Source: Aplidium turbinatum
Lineage: Eukaryota > Chordata > Ascidiacea > Aplousobranchia > Polyclinidae
NCBI GenBank assembly: GCA_918807975.1
Contig: OU964918.1
Coordinates: forward strand, 28,938,477 to 29,002,476
Reading direction: 5' to 3'
Length of the DNA stretch: 64,000 nt
Of this stretch, positions 33,187-46,500 are shown piece after piece. The position numbers and the translations under genes are program-made. The stretch's first letter is position 1. Each line of letters starts with the position of its first letter. The notes beneath the pieces were generated by a model that worked only from the letters and a program-made list of their open reading frames with translations, ran no database searches and was not told the origin of the DNA.

Positions 33187-34551
33187 ATGCCACAATCTTC
33201 ATGTGTTAAATATTTTGTTACTTCAACATGTTTGTGTTTTGTTGTATTCACACTTACCATCATTTGGGGAAGTATGTGCCAACCTGAAGTCACCATTGAA
33301 ACCACTGGAGCTTCAGTGAAAAAGCTATATATTTTGGAAAATGTTGCTATTGATCAAGTTCAAGTTGATCGGTTTGATGTAGCAGCACAAGCATCAATCG
33401 CTAAACATGTTGCTTTTTCCCAAAGCGGACCAGCAAAGCTTCAGTGGAATGCACCGGATCCTGAAGAGACAATGAACGCTACACAGCTAATAACTTCCAA
33501 GGGTTTTCCTAGTGAAATTCATTTTGTGCGGACAGCTGATGGTTTTATTCTGGGGATGCAGCGAATTCCACAGCCATCTAAATCACGACTTCCTGTTTTA
33601 TTAATGCATGGCTTGCTGGCTTCTTCTGACTGCTATCTTACCAACTTAGTAAATGAAAGCCTTGCATACATTCTATACAAAGCTGGTTATGATGTTTGGC
33701 TTGGAAATGTCAGAGGAAATACGTATTCAACGCATCATGCCACTTTATCACCTCATAACCTCAAATTTTGGAAATGGAGCTTTGATGAGATGGCTAATTA
33801 TGATATTCCAGCTATGATAGATTATATTTTGCAGCAGACTGGACATGCAAAGCTGAACTATGTCGGTCATTCTCAGGGCACAACTGCCTTTTTTGCTGCT
33901 GGTGTAAGATTAGGAAAGATGATTTCATCAAAAGTGAACAAGTTTTTTGCTATGGCTCCTGCTCCCCATGTTCCTCACATGAAGTCACCACTGCACTATT
34001 TGGCTCATGTCTCAAAAGATATACAGTATCTTTATTATTTATTCGGTGATGGTGAATTTTTGCCACACAAAGGCTGGATAGCTACATTTGCCCATCTGTT
34101 TTGTCCTGATGATGAAAAGCTTTGTGAAAATGTTTTGTTTTTGCTTGGTGGAACTGATATTACAAACATGAATCGTTCTCGTGTACCTGTTTACCTGTCA
34201 CATACTCCAGCTGGCACTTCTACACAAAATATGGTGCATTGGGCCCAGATGTACTTGAATAAAAAGGACAAGATGCTTTATTATGATTATGGAAATTGGA
34301 TATCAAATTATTGGCATTATTCTAGCATTCACCCCCCCTCCTATGATTTGTCCACTTTTGAAATACCCACCTATGCTTTTTGTGGAACTGAAGATACTCT
34401 TGTTGTACAGCGTGATTGTGAAAGTTTGATGTCCATTCTCCCTAATGTTAAAAAGTCGTTTATGATTCCTGGATACACTCATCTGGACTTCATATGGGCT
34501 GTCAATGCTGCAAATGATGTTTACAGTTACATTTTGGACAACTTGGCATAA
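33187..34551 (+). CDS. Acid lipase family protein (LIPA/gastric lipase-like), intronless
   Basis: 454 residues, complete, a probable secreted or lysosomal ester hydrolase of the alpha/beta-hydrolase acid lipase family (cholesteryl ester or triglyceride substrates in relatives). A hydrophobic N-terminus (about 8-29) is a signal peptide or anchor. Conserved blocks: MHGLLASSDCYL (140-151, oxyanion region), VWLGNVRGNTYS (170-181), GHSQG with nucleophile Ser229, Asp403 in GTEDTLV and His432 in YTHLDF. The full triad is intact. It is about 55 residues longer than human LIPA, all at the N-terminus. Relatives usually have many introns; this copy has none, and an A15 tract (34598-34612) follows an ATTAAA at 34553, so it may be a retrogene. 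The start is the first ATG, preceded by AGAAAAA. Confidence 0.93.
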   Translation: MPQSSCVKYFVTSTCLCFVVFTLTIIWGSMCQPEVTIETTGASVKKLYILENVAIDQVQVDRFDVAAQASIAKHVAFSQSGPAKLQWNAPDPEETMNATQLITSKGFPSEIHFVRTADGFILGMQRIPQPSKSRLPVLLMHGLLASSDCYLTNLVNESLAYILYKAGYDVWLGNVRGNTYSTHHATLSPHNLKFWKWSFDEMANYDIPAMIDYILQQTGHAKLNYVGHSQGTTAFFAAGVRLGKMISSKVNKFFAMAPAPHVPHMKSPLHYLAHVSKDIQYLYYLFGDGEFLPHKGWIATFAHLFCPDDEKLCENVLFLLGGTDITNMNRSRVPVYLSHTPAGTSTQNMVHWAQMYLNKKDKMLYYDYGNWISNYWHYSSIHPPSYDLSTFEIPTYAFCGTEDTLVVQRDCESLMSILPNVKKSFMIPGYTHLDFIWAVNAANDVYSYILDNLA

Positions 34552-34597
34552 TTAAAGTTGGACACATTGCTTTCCAATGAACATACACCCACTCATG

Positions 34598-34612
34598 AAA
34601 AAAAAAAAAAAA
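34598..34612 (+). repeat. Genomic poly(A) tract behind the lipase gene
   Basis: Fifteen A residues 46 bp after the stop codon and about 40 bp after an ATTAAA signal. This spacing is longer than usual but is compatible with a retroposed mRNA tail. Confidence 0.6.
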
Positions 34613-37452
34613 CTTCAGCAGAGAATCTAAGTCTCCATTTATTCTAAATCTATCATTGTTTTGTTTAACAATTGATGTAATCTGTTCACAAGTAACCAAA
34701 TTATGTGCAAGTGTACTGTATATATTCGTATTTTGTTGCACTTTTTCTTTGTGCATTGCTTTTCACTTTTGATACTTATTATTTCATCATCTGTTCTTCG
34801 TGATATCAAATTATGCAACTATCTGTTTTTGATTAAAATATCTATTGTCAAGCATTGTGGTTAGCAGGTGATGTTGCAATTTGTTAGAGATTTAAATCTT
34901 AACACCGAAGGAGTTATAATGCTCTTCAAATGTAAAATGCTTGACAATGGATATTTGGAAATACCCAAATTGTGCTAGCCAATTTTAGAATTAGTTTCCA
35001 TTTCTTGTGCTTTCCTCCAATTAATTTAGATTCCCGATGTAAGGTTCGTAGAAAAAATGCTCAATTTATTTTGTTACATTTTTCATTTAAAATAACAATG
35101 CTATATCTTGTATGTCTATGGTCTTAGTTAGTTTATAAATAATGTTTCTGGTAAAACAAAGTAAACTTTCGATTAAAGATCACTGATGGTGCAGTCGTTG
35201 ATATATTTATAAGATAGCTTTTTTCATTATTGTATTTTTTACATTTATCAAATCAGAGGTTCGCATGAAAGTTGCATGACCAACTGTGCGCCATTTATGC
35301 TTCAGAATGTATCTCAGAAGTATCTCAGATTCAGAATGTATCTCAGAAGCATGACGGTGTGGCGACTTTTGTTTCATCCCGCCAAATCTTCTGTCAAACT
35401 TAGCATATACATTATACAACTTGCTTGGTCTGATATACGAGGTTAACAAGTTTTAATACAAATATATTATACTTCTTTTGTTTGTTTGATCATTTTGATA
35501 AGAAATGTTTTTGTTGGTAGCCTAGGTTCTGTTGGTAACTGAAATGGTAGCCTACTGTCCTACTGGTGCGCTAATACTTTTCTGACGCTTTTAAATAAGT
35601 GATTTTCTACAGAAGGATGCAGATGAAGTGACTATGCGTACAAGTCAGTGAAATCAAGCAATTCAAATAATAACGCGTTGATTTTTTAAGAAACGCAGTT
35701 ACTGAGTTGTTCAAAATTGGTCTGTGGTGAAAGAGTTAGGTCAAAAATTTAATTCTGTTTAGCTGTAAATTATGGTAAAAGTGCTGTAGAACTCGCAAAT
35801 GTAATACGAAACGCTTCTTTTGATTGTTTCATTGAAAATAGTTTAATTCTTTCGTTTAACGTTTTTGCGTCATACATCATGACGTACAATATAATACTGA
35901 AGTTACCTGACATTGCCTGTGTTACCTTGCATTGTGGTAGTTGGCAGCAATGGATGACGTACGTTGTCTCACGCCGACATGTAGCCATTGCGGCGAAGAA
36001 TAGTTTTATGCGTCGTCAGTGTTTCTTGATTATGATGTTTCATTTTCCGTATTCTATGAAGTTGTTAATGTTCTTGATTGAAGCAGTATTTTAATGTGGC
36101 TGCCAATATATCGTCAGCTTCGACATAGCAAAAATAAGCATTGACTTGTAATGGCATGGAACGACGTACTTAGGCCCGTTTGCCGAGATTATTTGGTTTT
36201 CAAAGGCAATACTTAGGATTTAGGTGGTTGCTTTTTTGCTCGAAGCTTGAGAGTGGGTGCCTTTGTTTGTCTCATAGTCTTACTCTTAGTTAGATATGCA
36301 CATATTAATTTACTTTATGGCTATCATTTGACGTCTACTTCCAGCTAACAAAATTCGCTTCTTTTGAATTGATTCAACGTCTGCAGACATGGAATCAATG
36401 CAAAAGGGCTAAAGTTGCTCGCGGAAGTCGTGTTTTATTGCCATTTGCCAAGCATGGGAAAACATAATAGCGTTGCTGACTAAGCAAGCATATGTCCGCA
36501 ATTCCACTTGTTTGTTTTCTGATCAGTCTGTCTTTGTCCACTCTGCTGGTTATTTACACCCCATGTGATGCAGTTTCTCACAACGGGATGTGATTTTTGC
36601 CGTTTTAGCTTGCTGGCCTATTTAACGAACCGTTTGCATTTTCTTTTGAGCTGATAACAAAACACTTCTCACATCGACTTTTGTTGTAGTTGGCATCTAA
36701 CGTACACCGTTTTTGTGTCAGGTCGTAACAATGTTAAACTCTGGGTTCGTATGTTTGTTCACAAACAAACTAACCTACAATGGTGCAGATCAGTAGTTTT
36801 CAATGAGTGGAACGCAATATACCTTCAGCTGTTAGAAAGTCTTTAACCTTACTTTGGTTGCTAAAACCGGCAGTAATTTCGCCGCCTGACAGCGTCCACG
36901 TTTCCTTCACGTTGTCATCGTTGCAAAGCTTTATGCATCACACAATGAAAGTCACATGTTTGTTGTTTCAAATTGAACAGTTGTGTGCAAACTAGCAGGT
37001 GGTTATGCTGATTATACCATGACATCTGCAAAGTGTGAATTTATCATGTATTTGATCTGCAACATCTTTTCAAAACAAATGGTGCCCTGAGGCGTAAAAG
37101 GGTTGAAAATCGCAGGTATAAGTATTGTATTTTAACGTTGCTTTTTTATGCTAGTGCAATAGTGTTCAATAAACCGTCCAGCTTCAACTATTGGAGTTAG
37201 TCAAGAAAAACCGAAATCCAAACCGGAGTTCTTGTGCTTTTAACCCGAGTTTCCTGCGCTCTTTTACGTTAGATCTCCTCAATGCGTTGCGTTATTGAAT
37301 AGGTGCACAATCTCTTTGAAATCTTCCACCAGAAGTGCCACATTTTAACAGATGATGGATCTTTCGCATTATCAAGTCATGGTCATGCCATTTAGGTATT
37401 AAGTAGGCTTACCATTAGATCGTGACAATAACAACATTTCTTGCTGGAAACT
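34613..37452. other. Intergenic, no gene recognised
   Basis: AT-rich; only short frames. Contains one palindromic MITE relic near 36350-36415 (GATTCAACGTCTGCAGACAT). The right end should include the promoter of the asparaginase-like gene. Confidence 0.45.
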
Positions 37453-39250
37453 ATGTCCGAAACAAATGCAAAGTGCGATGATGATTCACAAGACATATTA
37501 GTGGTACAGACAGGTGGTAGGTTTATTTGTTTGTTTTTTCAATTTGACATAGAAATGTCTCTTACAAGTGAAATGTTGGGTTATTAAAACAAAATTCTCG
37601 CAAGCATGCACAAGTTTCACGACAGAGCACGAACATTTGCATCAGTTTGACAAGAATTCTTTAAATGACTGTTGGAATGTGCAGTGATTTTAGTTCTTAT
37701 TCTCACCTCTTCAAACCAGAGATGTGCAGTTGGCCTATATCATATTAACATTCTGATGTCATATTAACGTCAGCTTAGCTAGATTCAGAATTTATTTTAG
37801 ACAAACCGTGATCCGATGCATTTTAGAAAGTTTCATTTTGTTCGAAACCAAAGTTAAATGCTGACTGCCATGGCTAAAAAGTTCTGAAACAACAAATTGA
37901 TTCATCTTTAGTTTTTGCATGGCTACTTAGGTAGTCTTTGCTAATAATTTCGTCATGTTCCCCCCCCCCCTTGTGATTAGAAGTTTCAAATCGATTTAAA
38001 ACTACTCCTTCTTTGCAATTAGACTACGGTACTACGCCTTAATGGTCAGTTGATAAAAATACAATCATTTTCTTGAGGCACCATTGACAAAGATTACCCG
38101 CGTCGTTCAAAGGGATACGCATTCGAAATAACAGAATCTGCTGCTCACAGAATTCTTCAAAGAATCAAACCAAGCTTCGACTACAAGTTGGTGACGCTGT
38201 GTAAAGAAGATTCCCAAGACATAACGTTGCTTCACAGGTAGCTAACCAGCCTTATCAGTGCAGATGACTGAGATGAGTCCTATATTTTCGAATGATACAA
38301 ACCTAAATATGACACAAAGTTTACGCTCAGCTTGAGTGTAGTATCTCAAGGTGAATAGCGTTGATTTAGATGTTCACACCAAATGCTCTTTTATGCATCA
38401 TTAGACTGGTCTTTCAGAAGGCAATATTAAGCAATTAATGATATATACCTATGTCAGCTAATGGAAAAAAGTATTACAAATGCATAACAAACCTCTTCAA
38501 TCCAGCCTACTTTATAGGTTAATATCGTGCTTTTTTAGACAAAAACTTGTGGAGCTGTGTCTAAGTTCTACAGCCAAACGGATATTGATCACTCACGGAA
38601 CCGATAGTTTGATTGAGACTGCTCAGTATCTTGCTAAGAACAATTTAGAAAAGGTAAGAACATCGGCGTATTCTGAAAAATAGGCCAACTAGCGATTGGA
38701 TCGGAATCTTGCTGCACAGCAACATGCCGTAACCAAACCTACCTAACATAAGCTGTCTGAAGTAATGCGTTAAATCTGTCAAAAACGGCTATATACGTTT
38801 GACTTAGCAGCGGTGGTACAGCGAATGTTTGTTTAACAATCTGTTTGGTCATTATACATTTTACACTATAGTGTTTATACCAACCGGTCGAGAGCCAATA
38901 CTGCAGATTGTTTTCTTAGTGATGGGCAACTTCAGGGAATAGAAGTAACATCTCATCCCGAGCTATACACGATTTTTAAGCACCGTTTGCAGAACACTGA
39001 GTGCGACGCAATTTAGATTCATAGTTTGTGTGATAATGACTGTTCATGTGTGAAGGAGATTGTTCTGGTTGGCTCCTTCAAACCGGAAACATTCAAAGAC
39101 TCTGATGCGGAATTCAACGTTGGATTCGCCCTCGGATGCCTCCAAACGATCAGGAGGAACGGCGTCTACGTGGCCATGAATGGAGCTGTGTGCGAAGCAA
39201 ACGAATGCCGCAAAGATGATGTCACTGGAAATTTCGAACCTCTGACTTAG
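37453..39250 (+). CDS. Short asparaginase-type protein (N-terminal asparaginase domain only)
   Basis: Four exons: 37453-37516, 38078-38237, 38539-38653 and about 39056-39250. They join in phase to give about 177 residues. QTGGTIDKDYP places the asparaginase nucleophile at Thr23; HGTD gives Thr96-Asp97, and a lysine in ECRKDD (about Lys166) sits where the catalytic Lys is expected. IVLVGSFKPETFKDSDAEFN and GVYVAMNG are typical of the family. Full asparaginases have a second domain of about 150 residues; this one stops after the first, as in a family of small asparaginase-like proteins of about 165 residues that I recall from bacteria and invertebrates. Whether it hydrolyses asparagine is unknown. 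The last acceptor lacks a good pyrimidine tract; 39059 or an earlier in-frame AG (39016) are alternatives. It ends 105 bp from ADAT2, tail to tail. Confidence 0.85.
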
Positions 39251-39355
39251 AAAACGATTATATTGCTGAATTTAATTTTTTAATTCGTTGCTTTAAACAG
39301 TGCAGATATAATAATCGATAGTGTTGCGCTTGCGTATCGAAATATGAAAACACAA

Positions 39356-39916
39356 TCATGAGTTTCTTGAAGCAGGAGATGGTGCATTTGGATTATCTTG
39401 TTTGTAGAAATCTTTCAGCAACTGAACTGCTCTTTCAGATTGTTGTCCGCCCACACATTCAAAGACGGGACCCAATGAAGTGGCCAGTTTTGAATTGTTG
39501 TTAATTTGAAGCACTGATCCACAGCCGCCGAAGCGTTCGTTCTTACACCCAAAGTACACTTTAGATATATGCAACACTCTGAGGGCCCCGGCGCACATAA
39601 TGCAGGGCTCGACAGTGACGTATAATGCACAGTTCAGCATTACGCTCGCCAGCAGATTCGAATGTTCTTTGTTGCATGAGAGGGCCGCGAACTTGTCTTT
39701 GTTTCGTTCGATATGCAGAATCGCGTTGTCAATAGCAACCATTTCTGCGTGCCTGGTCGCGTTTTTCGTTTCGTTCACTTGATTATAACCGACTCCGATG
39801 ATCTCGGCATTGTTGTGGACTAGAATACAGCCAACCGGAACCTCGCCTCTTTTCAACGATTCCTCTGCGAACTCAAAAGACTTTTCCATCCACTTTTCAT
39901 GATTAGAAAAGGTCAT
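39356..39916 (-). CDS. ADAT2: tRNA-specific adenosine deaminase subunit 2
   Basis: 186 residues, single exon, complete. ADAT2 is the catalytic half of the ADAT2-ADAT3 complex that converts A34 to inosine in tRNA anticodons. The zinc-deaminase signature is whole: HAE with His56 and the proton-shuttle Glu58, and PCIMC with Cys105 and Cys108. GEVPVGCILV and the NGVGYN-like block (GVGYNQVNETKNATRHAEM) precede it. The length fits the family (about 190). The ATG at 39916 sits just before the conserved first helix. GLO1 lies 640 bp upstream on the same strand, too far for a typical tunicate operon. Confidence 0.95.
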   Translation of the reverse strand: MTFSNHEKWMEKSFEFAEESLKRGEVPVGCILVHNNAEIIGVGYNQVNETKNATRHAEMVAIDNAILHIERNKDKFAALSCNKEHSNLLASVMLNCALYVTVEPCIMCAGALRVLHISKVYFGCKNERFGGCGSVLQINNNSKLATSLGPVFECVGGQQSERAVQLLKDFYKQDNPNAPSPASRNS

Positions 39917-40555
39917 TTTTCACGATAGGTTTCAAACAAAAGACACATAGTACTTAATCCTTAAACACCTATGAGACCAAGACAAGTGATTAAACATGAA
40001 ATTGAAAGAACATGATATTTTAAATCGATTGCACATTGTGCAATGGACAGTCCTATAATAAGCAACGCAACCACCGTGGCGATAACGCACAAAAGTTTTA
40101 AAGGTCAAGGAGAAAAAGCAAGGTAGAGAGAAACAAGCGATGTAAAGCACAAGATGCATTCGCATAAACAGCAGCAACTTATTGCAAAACAACTTATATA
40201 GTGCTTTTCTCAACTTTAGCACAGTATTACATGTTTATATAATAAAATTTAAAATAGTCACAAATAAGGCAGACTGATATGCATTTTGCAATTGGATCAT
40301 GAAATCAGAGTTTTTGTCAAATGATGAGGCAAAACATTTCACAACAACTTGGCGGTTCTGCTTTTGAGCGTCCAATAGCTCCAATTTGAACTCAACTCAT
40401 AATTTAAGAAAAAAAGTGACAGTTCTATTTCAATCAAAGCTGCTCAGCTAGCCTATTTCAATTATTGCAAGCTAAATTAATAAAGCAAGCTCAATGACAA
40501 ATAGTTTTCAATTACAATTAGAACTTTATGGTTGGAACTACTGTGGAAAAAAAGT

Positions 40556-43500
40556 TTAATCAGTGACTTCCGTTGTAATTAACTTCGGATTTTTCGGCAG
40601 GATTTCTATCCAGTAGCCGTCGGGATCTTTTATGAACGCAATACCTTTCATTTTACCTGAAAGGACAGAAAGAAAATTTTAATTCCGCCAGAAAGCAGTC
40701 CCATGCAATATGTTTCAACGAGCTCATTCAAACCTTTTTGGCATCTTAAGTTTTTTTTCCTTTATTTAACTGTTATTAAACATTTCGTTTCATTAATGCA
40801 TCAGCACCATACTAAGATAGTCAGTTGTTTAGCCGAGTGGAGAGAGCCCTGATACGATGCTCGTTCGAAAGGGCGCCGGTTCGACACTGCTCAAGACCAT
40901 GTGGCTGTGTCTTTGGCAAGACACGTACACATGCCTGAAAGTGAACATGATAATTGGCTTCCTGTCTACCCCCCACTTAATCTAAATCTTTAACTGTCGG
41001 TGATTTGACAAAAAAGCATCAAGATACGGTTCAGACAAGCTGATATGGCGTTGATAGCAGGATATCATTCTTCATTACAACTAACAAAGTATAGGTGCCG
41101 TTTGGAAAGGATACGACGTGCCAAAATAACTGGAACTGACACTTCAATGGTTATTGTGTTTTACTGAAGCATTTGACCATCAGCACCATAAATTCTCCAC
41201 AACCATATCTAAAATCGACAAACTTAGACATTCTGCAATGCAAGCATATATTGCATTTCTAAATGAAGATGCGACAAAAACTTGCCTCCTGTAGGCGTTT
41301 TAACGTACTCCACTCCAAGCTTATCGAAGTGTTTACAAGCTTCATAGACATTATCCACACTGATACCGATGTGACCCCATCCTCGTGGATCAGAGTTTCC
41401 ATTGTGATATTTGAAGTTCTCATCATTTTCTGTACCCCAGTTACTGTTTTAAATTAGAAACGCAATTCAATCAGCAAAAATAGTAATACATCTTTATATA
41501 AACGTTGAAGGTTCCAATTTGAAATAATCAATCTATCATGAGTTACTTGTGTCAGTGACTTGTTATTATGTATATGTATAATAAATAAGCTTTTAATTTT
41601 AAATGAAGACATAAGCCAGGAGTCGGCAACGTTTCGTATGCAGTGTGCCAGTTTATTAATAATATCAAAATATCAACAACTCGCTTGTCAAACATTTTTG
41701 TATGTTTGGTTTTGTGCTGGCAACTATCTGATGTTAAAATTAAACAGTAAAGTTGACTGAGTTAACAGACAAGAAACAAATTTGTTTTATTAACTTTATC
41801 TGAAAACATCGAATGCAGTCATAAGAGTCACTTTTTAATGAGATCCTTGTCCTTGCATTTTCTTGCTTAGCTCTGTAGTATTGGGATTATATTTGGACAC
41901 TTTAAGTAGAACACATGCTTCCGAATGATCTTCCGTAAGTCGGCTGCGATGTGGACTGGGAATAAAATTCATGTGCGAAAATATTTGTTCACACAAATAA
42001 GTGGAGCCAAATGCAGATGGCAAAGCTATTGACATCTTGAGACAGCTAAATTTCTCCGGCAAAGATTCCCACTTCCCAGCACGTCAAAATTCTTGTTTGT
42101 TTTCAATCGTTTCCAGCGATTTCCGCAATTCGACGAATTTTGATGTCCACAATAAGGATGCTTTGAAATCGATCAGCTGCATCTGGAAGTCTTCGATGTC
42201 CAACCATTCAAATGCAGATAAGTTCAAGTCTTCGCTGCTCTCGGGCTTGATGAGAAATGAAAATACTGAACCAAAATGTTGAAAATCTTGAAATCTATTG
42301 CAAAATTGAGACGTTAGATCCCTCATGTACACATCAATTTCAACTATGTTGACTTGGTGCCATGAAAAATCATCTCGCGTGCCAGGGGTTGCCGACCCCT
42401 GACATAAGCAAACCTTAGTTTTGCCTGGTAACTAACATATACAGTAAACACATGGCAGGTACAACTGTCCACCATCATTCAATTTGTTGAAGCAACTTTA
42501 CGCAAATATGAATATATTATTTACTTACTTGTTATAAAGGAATTCTAGTAGGCCCTACTCAAACTGAATATATTATATACCAGTAATTATCGCAAACTTT
42601 ACAATAGTTTATGTTTACTCACTGAGTTAATTCAACAGTGCCTGGTTGACGAAATGCCCACGCATGGCGTTCTTCATCGTCCTTCGGAATATTTTTTGGG
42701 TCAGCGAATCCCATAAAATACACCGAAAATTTCATGGATGCAGAATGAAAATGAGTCAAAAGTCTAAAAATGTTCAAGCAAAGAAAAGTTTAGGCTCTAG
42801 TCTAAATCAACACAAGACAGGCATTTATTTTTAAAAATGTTTTTTTGTGAAGGGTTTCTGCAATCTGCAAGGTATCATCAATGCAATTTGGGTAGAGAGG
42901 CAACGTTTTTAAACCATAAATAGACATACCTCAGCAACAACACTACACTTAACATTATAAAAACAACAAACGAACGTTTTCGGCTAGTCATGCAGCCCCT
43001 TTCAAGTCTATAAGAAAAATATTTTTTTTTAAAGAAATACAGTACTAAAGAATCATGCACTATCACAGCTAAAAATATGGTCAAATCTAAACATTTGAGA
43101 AACTACTGTACTTAACTTGCTCACACAAAATGATTGATAACTGAAATATTATGCAGCACAACGGGTGAAGTATTTGAGAGGTAAAATTAATTGTTCAGAG
43201 AAGGACTCAAGCAGATTATGCAAGACGGACAGAAACACAATGCGAGATAGCGGCACAAACAAAGCAAAAATATGAGAAGCACAAGACGTGACAATTCAAT
43301 CAAAGACGGTTAAAAGATAGGAGGCTCCGCCAGCAAATAATTGCCTGTTGAGCCCTGGGTTGAAAGATTTGATGATCAACGCCTCGTGAATCTTGGTGTC
43401 GAAATCGGACAAACGTTTATGAACAATTTCGAAGAACTCCAATGAGGGTTTGTTGTATGAATACGATTGGCAGTTTCTAATAGCCTATGATCTTTAATTG

Positions 43501-46500
43501 CACTGTTTTTATTAAAATTAGCTAAATTCAAATGCTCTCCCACTCTCCACCATCTGCCATGTCATAAAACGTCCGCTCATTGTTTTTATATTGTTAAATG
43601 CACTGCTGTTGCTGAATTATGTCTGTTAATGGTATTAGCAATGATCAACAAATTGATTGTATGTCAACATTATTAACAATTTTTCCAAACATAATCATGT
43701 TAGTAAAAAATTTCTCTTGTTGGGTTCTCTATTGTTAGAGAATTTTAATGTCTTTGATCACTTTAAAAATGCAATTATGTACATTACCAAAGATTGTGTA
43801 AACGTTACCTCATTCCTAAAACTTCAGAATAAAATTGAAGGGACCTTTTTGGGTCTTTGATACGGTACATGGTTTGTTGCATGATGAATTCCTGTTATTG
43901 AGATAAATTTAATGTAAGATTGTGCAGTCTGTTTTTAAATTGTACATTATATAATATATATAGTCCTTATCACAGTCTACAAGTGTTTCTCTACTGGCAT
44001 AGTCCGATTTGGTGCAACTTAACAAAGTTGACAGTGCACTGTAGTGTAGGGTAGATGCAAGTACAATACAAAAACATTCAAATGCAAAGATAACCTGGCA
44101 CTTTCATTGTTTTATCTTCATTGTTTTCAAATGCAGCTACAAATGTATTGACTCTATGTAAAGTATAAATCCTTTCACAAATACATTGAGCATACAATAG
44201 TGCAAACATAACAAAGCAAGACTTAAAATGTTTTATGGACTTTTTTAATAATGTTAGAATGGAAGAAAAACTAGCAACAAGATTAATAAAGACAGATACA
44301 GGAAAATCAATGTCACAAGGTTTTAAAGGCTTTGTTATAGGAAATTAGAAGGAAAATTATTGTGTAGTCAAATACAAAATACACTGTTAATTGCTTGAAA
44401 GAAATTTTATGCAGTACCAGTAAATCAAAATCAAATTCAGGAAAGTGACATGAAATACACTTAGAGTGAATACAAAAATTGCCCATTATTTTTGTACTCA
44501 ATGTAGACTAAAAATTCAATTTGTTATGTAACATTGGTCAACAGATGATTAGCCTCAAAACAAAGTAATCGGGTTTGAATTTTCTTGGAAAAAAGATTTC
44601 TGATATCTGAAAAGTTTCAAGAGTCCATTTGAAATAAGATTTTCAATGAAAAAGGGTTAAAACTTGTTTTTGGGAGTTTGTAATGAATCACAGCACAAAG
44701 TAAAACAAGTGTTTGAATGACCTCCTCCTACTCATTAAACAAACTGAACACTTCATACCCTGAAAAGATCGAGAAAAAAATAGAACAAAGCCGAGGTCGC
44801 TGATCGGAGTTTCCGCAAACATTTTAACACTGTCATTAGCCTATGTTGCGTTACCAATGCTACTACAAGTAGAAAATTCCAATGCAATTGCGCCCCACCG
44901 TCTTGCTTCTTTCCTGTTACAGTAGGCTGCATCACGATGAGCAAAAGTCATTCATAGGGGCTGTCACAAAGTATGGCCCACGATTCACGTTTTTATTGAA
45001 ACAACACATTTTCGAATAGCGAAAGAAGGAAAACATAGTTAGAGCCAAACAACAATAATGAAACTGCAGTCTAGCATTGGGAGAAAGAAAGTGAAGTTCG
45101 GTTATTTTTGAAATGTTTGCAACAACTCTGACCAGCGACTTCGACTATTTGAAATGTTTGCAAAAACTCTGATCAGTGACTTGTAGGTACTGATATAGTT
45201 AACAATAAAAAAGCTCAAGAGTAGCCTACCGTATCAGTCCAAATTAGCAAACTACACTGCAATCAACTCTAATTATTGAGTTAATAATTAATTTAATTAG
45301 ATTTAGGCTAGTGGTAATAATATAACTGCAGTCTAGCATTAGAGGTGAAATGTTTTTGAAAATTCCGATCAGCGACTTCGGCTTGGTTCTATTTTTTCTC
45401 TCAATCTTTTCAGGGTACAAAATGGGGGTACAAAGTGTTCAGGGTACAAAATAGGTCGCACCCCATCAAAATAGTCTTTTAAATTTGAGATAACATTTTG
45501 TACTAAAAAATCAATGTTAACATCAATAGATGGATAAATAGGCAATAACAGTGTAGATTACTTATGCAATAGATTGAGTTTCGCTTTTAGCTGCATGACC
45601 ATTGCTTACTTCACAATATAGATATTGACGACCTGTTTTAGCCTGTTGCTGGCTAAACAGGTCACTAATATCTACCGTACAATGTGAAGTAAGCAACAAT
45701 CATGCTGTTAAAGGCGAAACTCAATCTATTGCATAACCTTAAACTGAGTTACAAAACCCTCATTTCCTCAAAGAAAATGATGAGAGCAGCAAAAAGTTTG
45801 ACCGCACTTGTGCTCAAATCTGGTATTTAAAAAGCTGCAAGGCCAGAAGCACCTACCCAACAGCATCAGGCTAAACCATGTCGTTAACATCTACATTATG
45901 AAGTAGATTACTTAGTTTTGAAAGTGGGCCAATACATGATATAACAATGAAGGGAACATCTCATAAAACTGGCATTCTTATTTACTACAGTACAGTATAT
46001 ACTATAGCTACTGCAGAATGAAATCATGAACACACTACACAGATATTGGGAGCAAGTCTTTTAGGCGCAGACAGTTAGGCGCTGGTCAAATAGGCGCACA
46101 CACTGTGGGGTCTGGATATTTAGGTGCGGAGCACTGTGGCGCCCGTTCATTTAGGTGTTATTCCTAGTAAGTCCACATATTGTATCAGCTTGGCAGGTAG
46201 GGCAATGCTTTTCACACAAAATGTTATATTGAATAGCCTAGAAAATATATGTTGTTTTGTTAATGTGCGTGCATTTATTTTTTATTGGTCAGGGCTTCAG
46301 TGATTGAAGCTGCTTAAAGTGGCAATGCTTTTCACACAAAATGTTGTATTGAACAGAACAATATGTCATGGCCTCGGTGAGTGAAGCTGCTTAAACCGGC
46401 AATGTTTTTCACACAAAATGTTACATTATACAGAAAAATGTTATGAGCGTGTTCAGCATTTATTTGTTGTTAGTCCAGGTTTGCGTCGGCGAAAGCTTTA

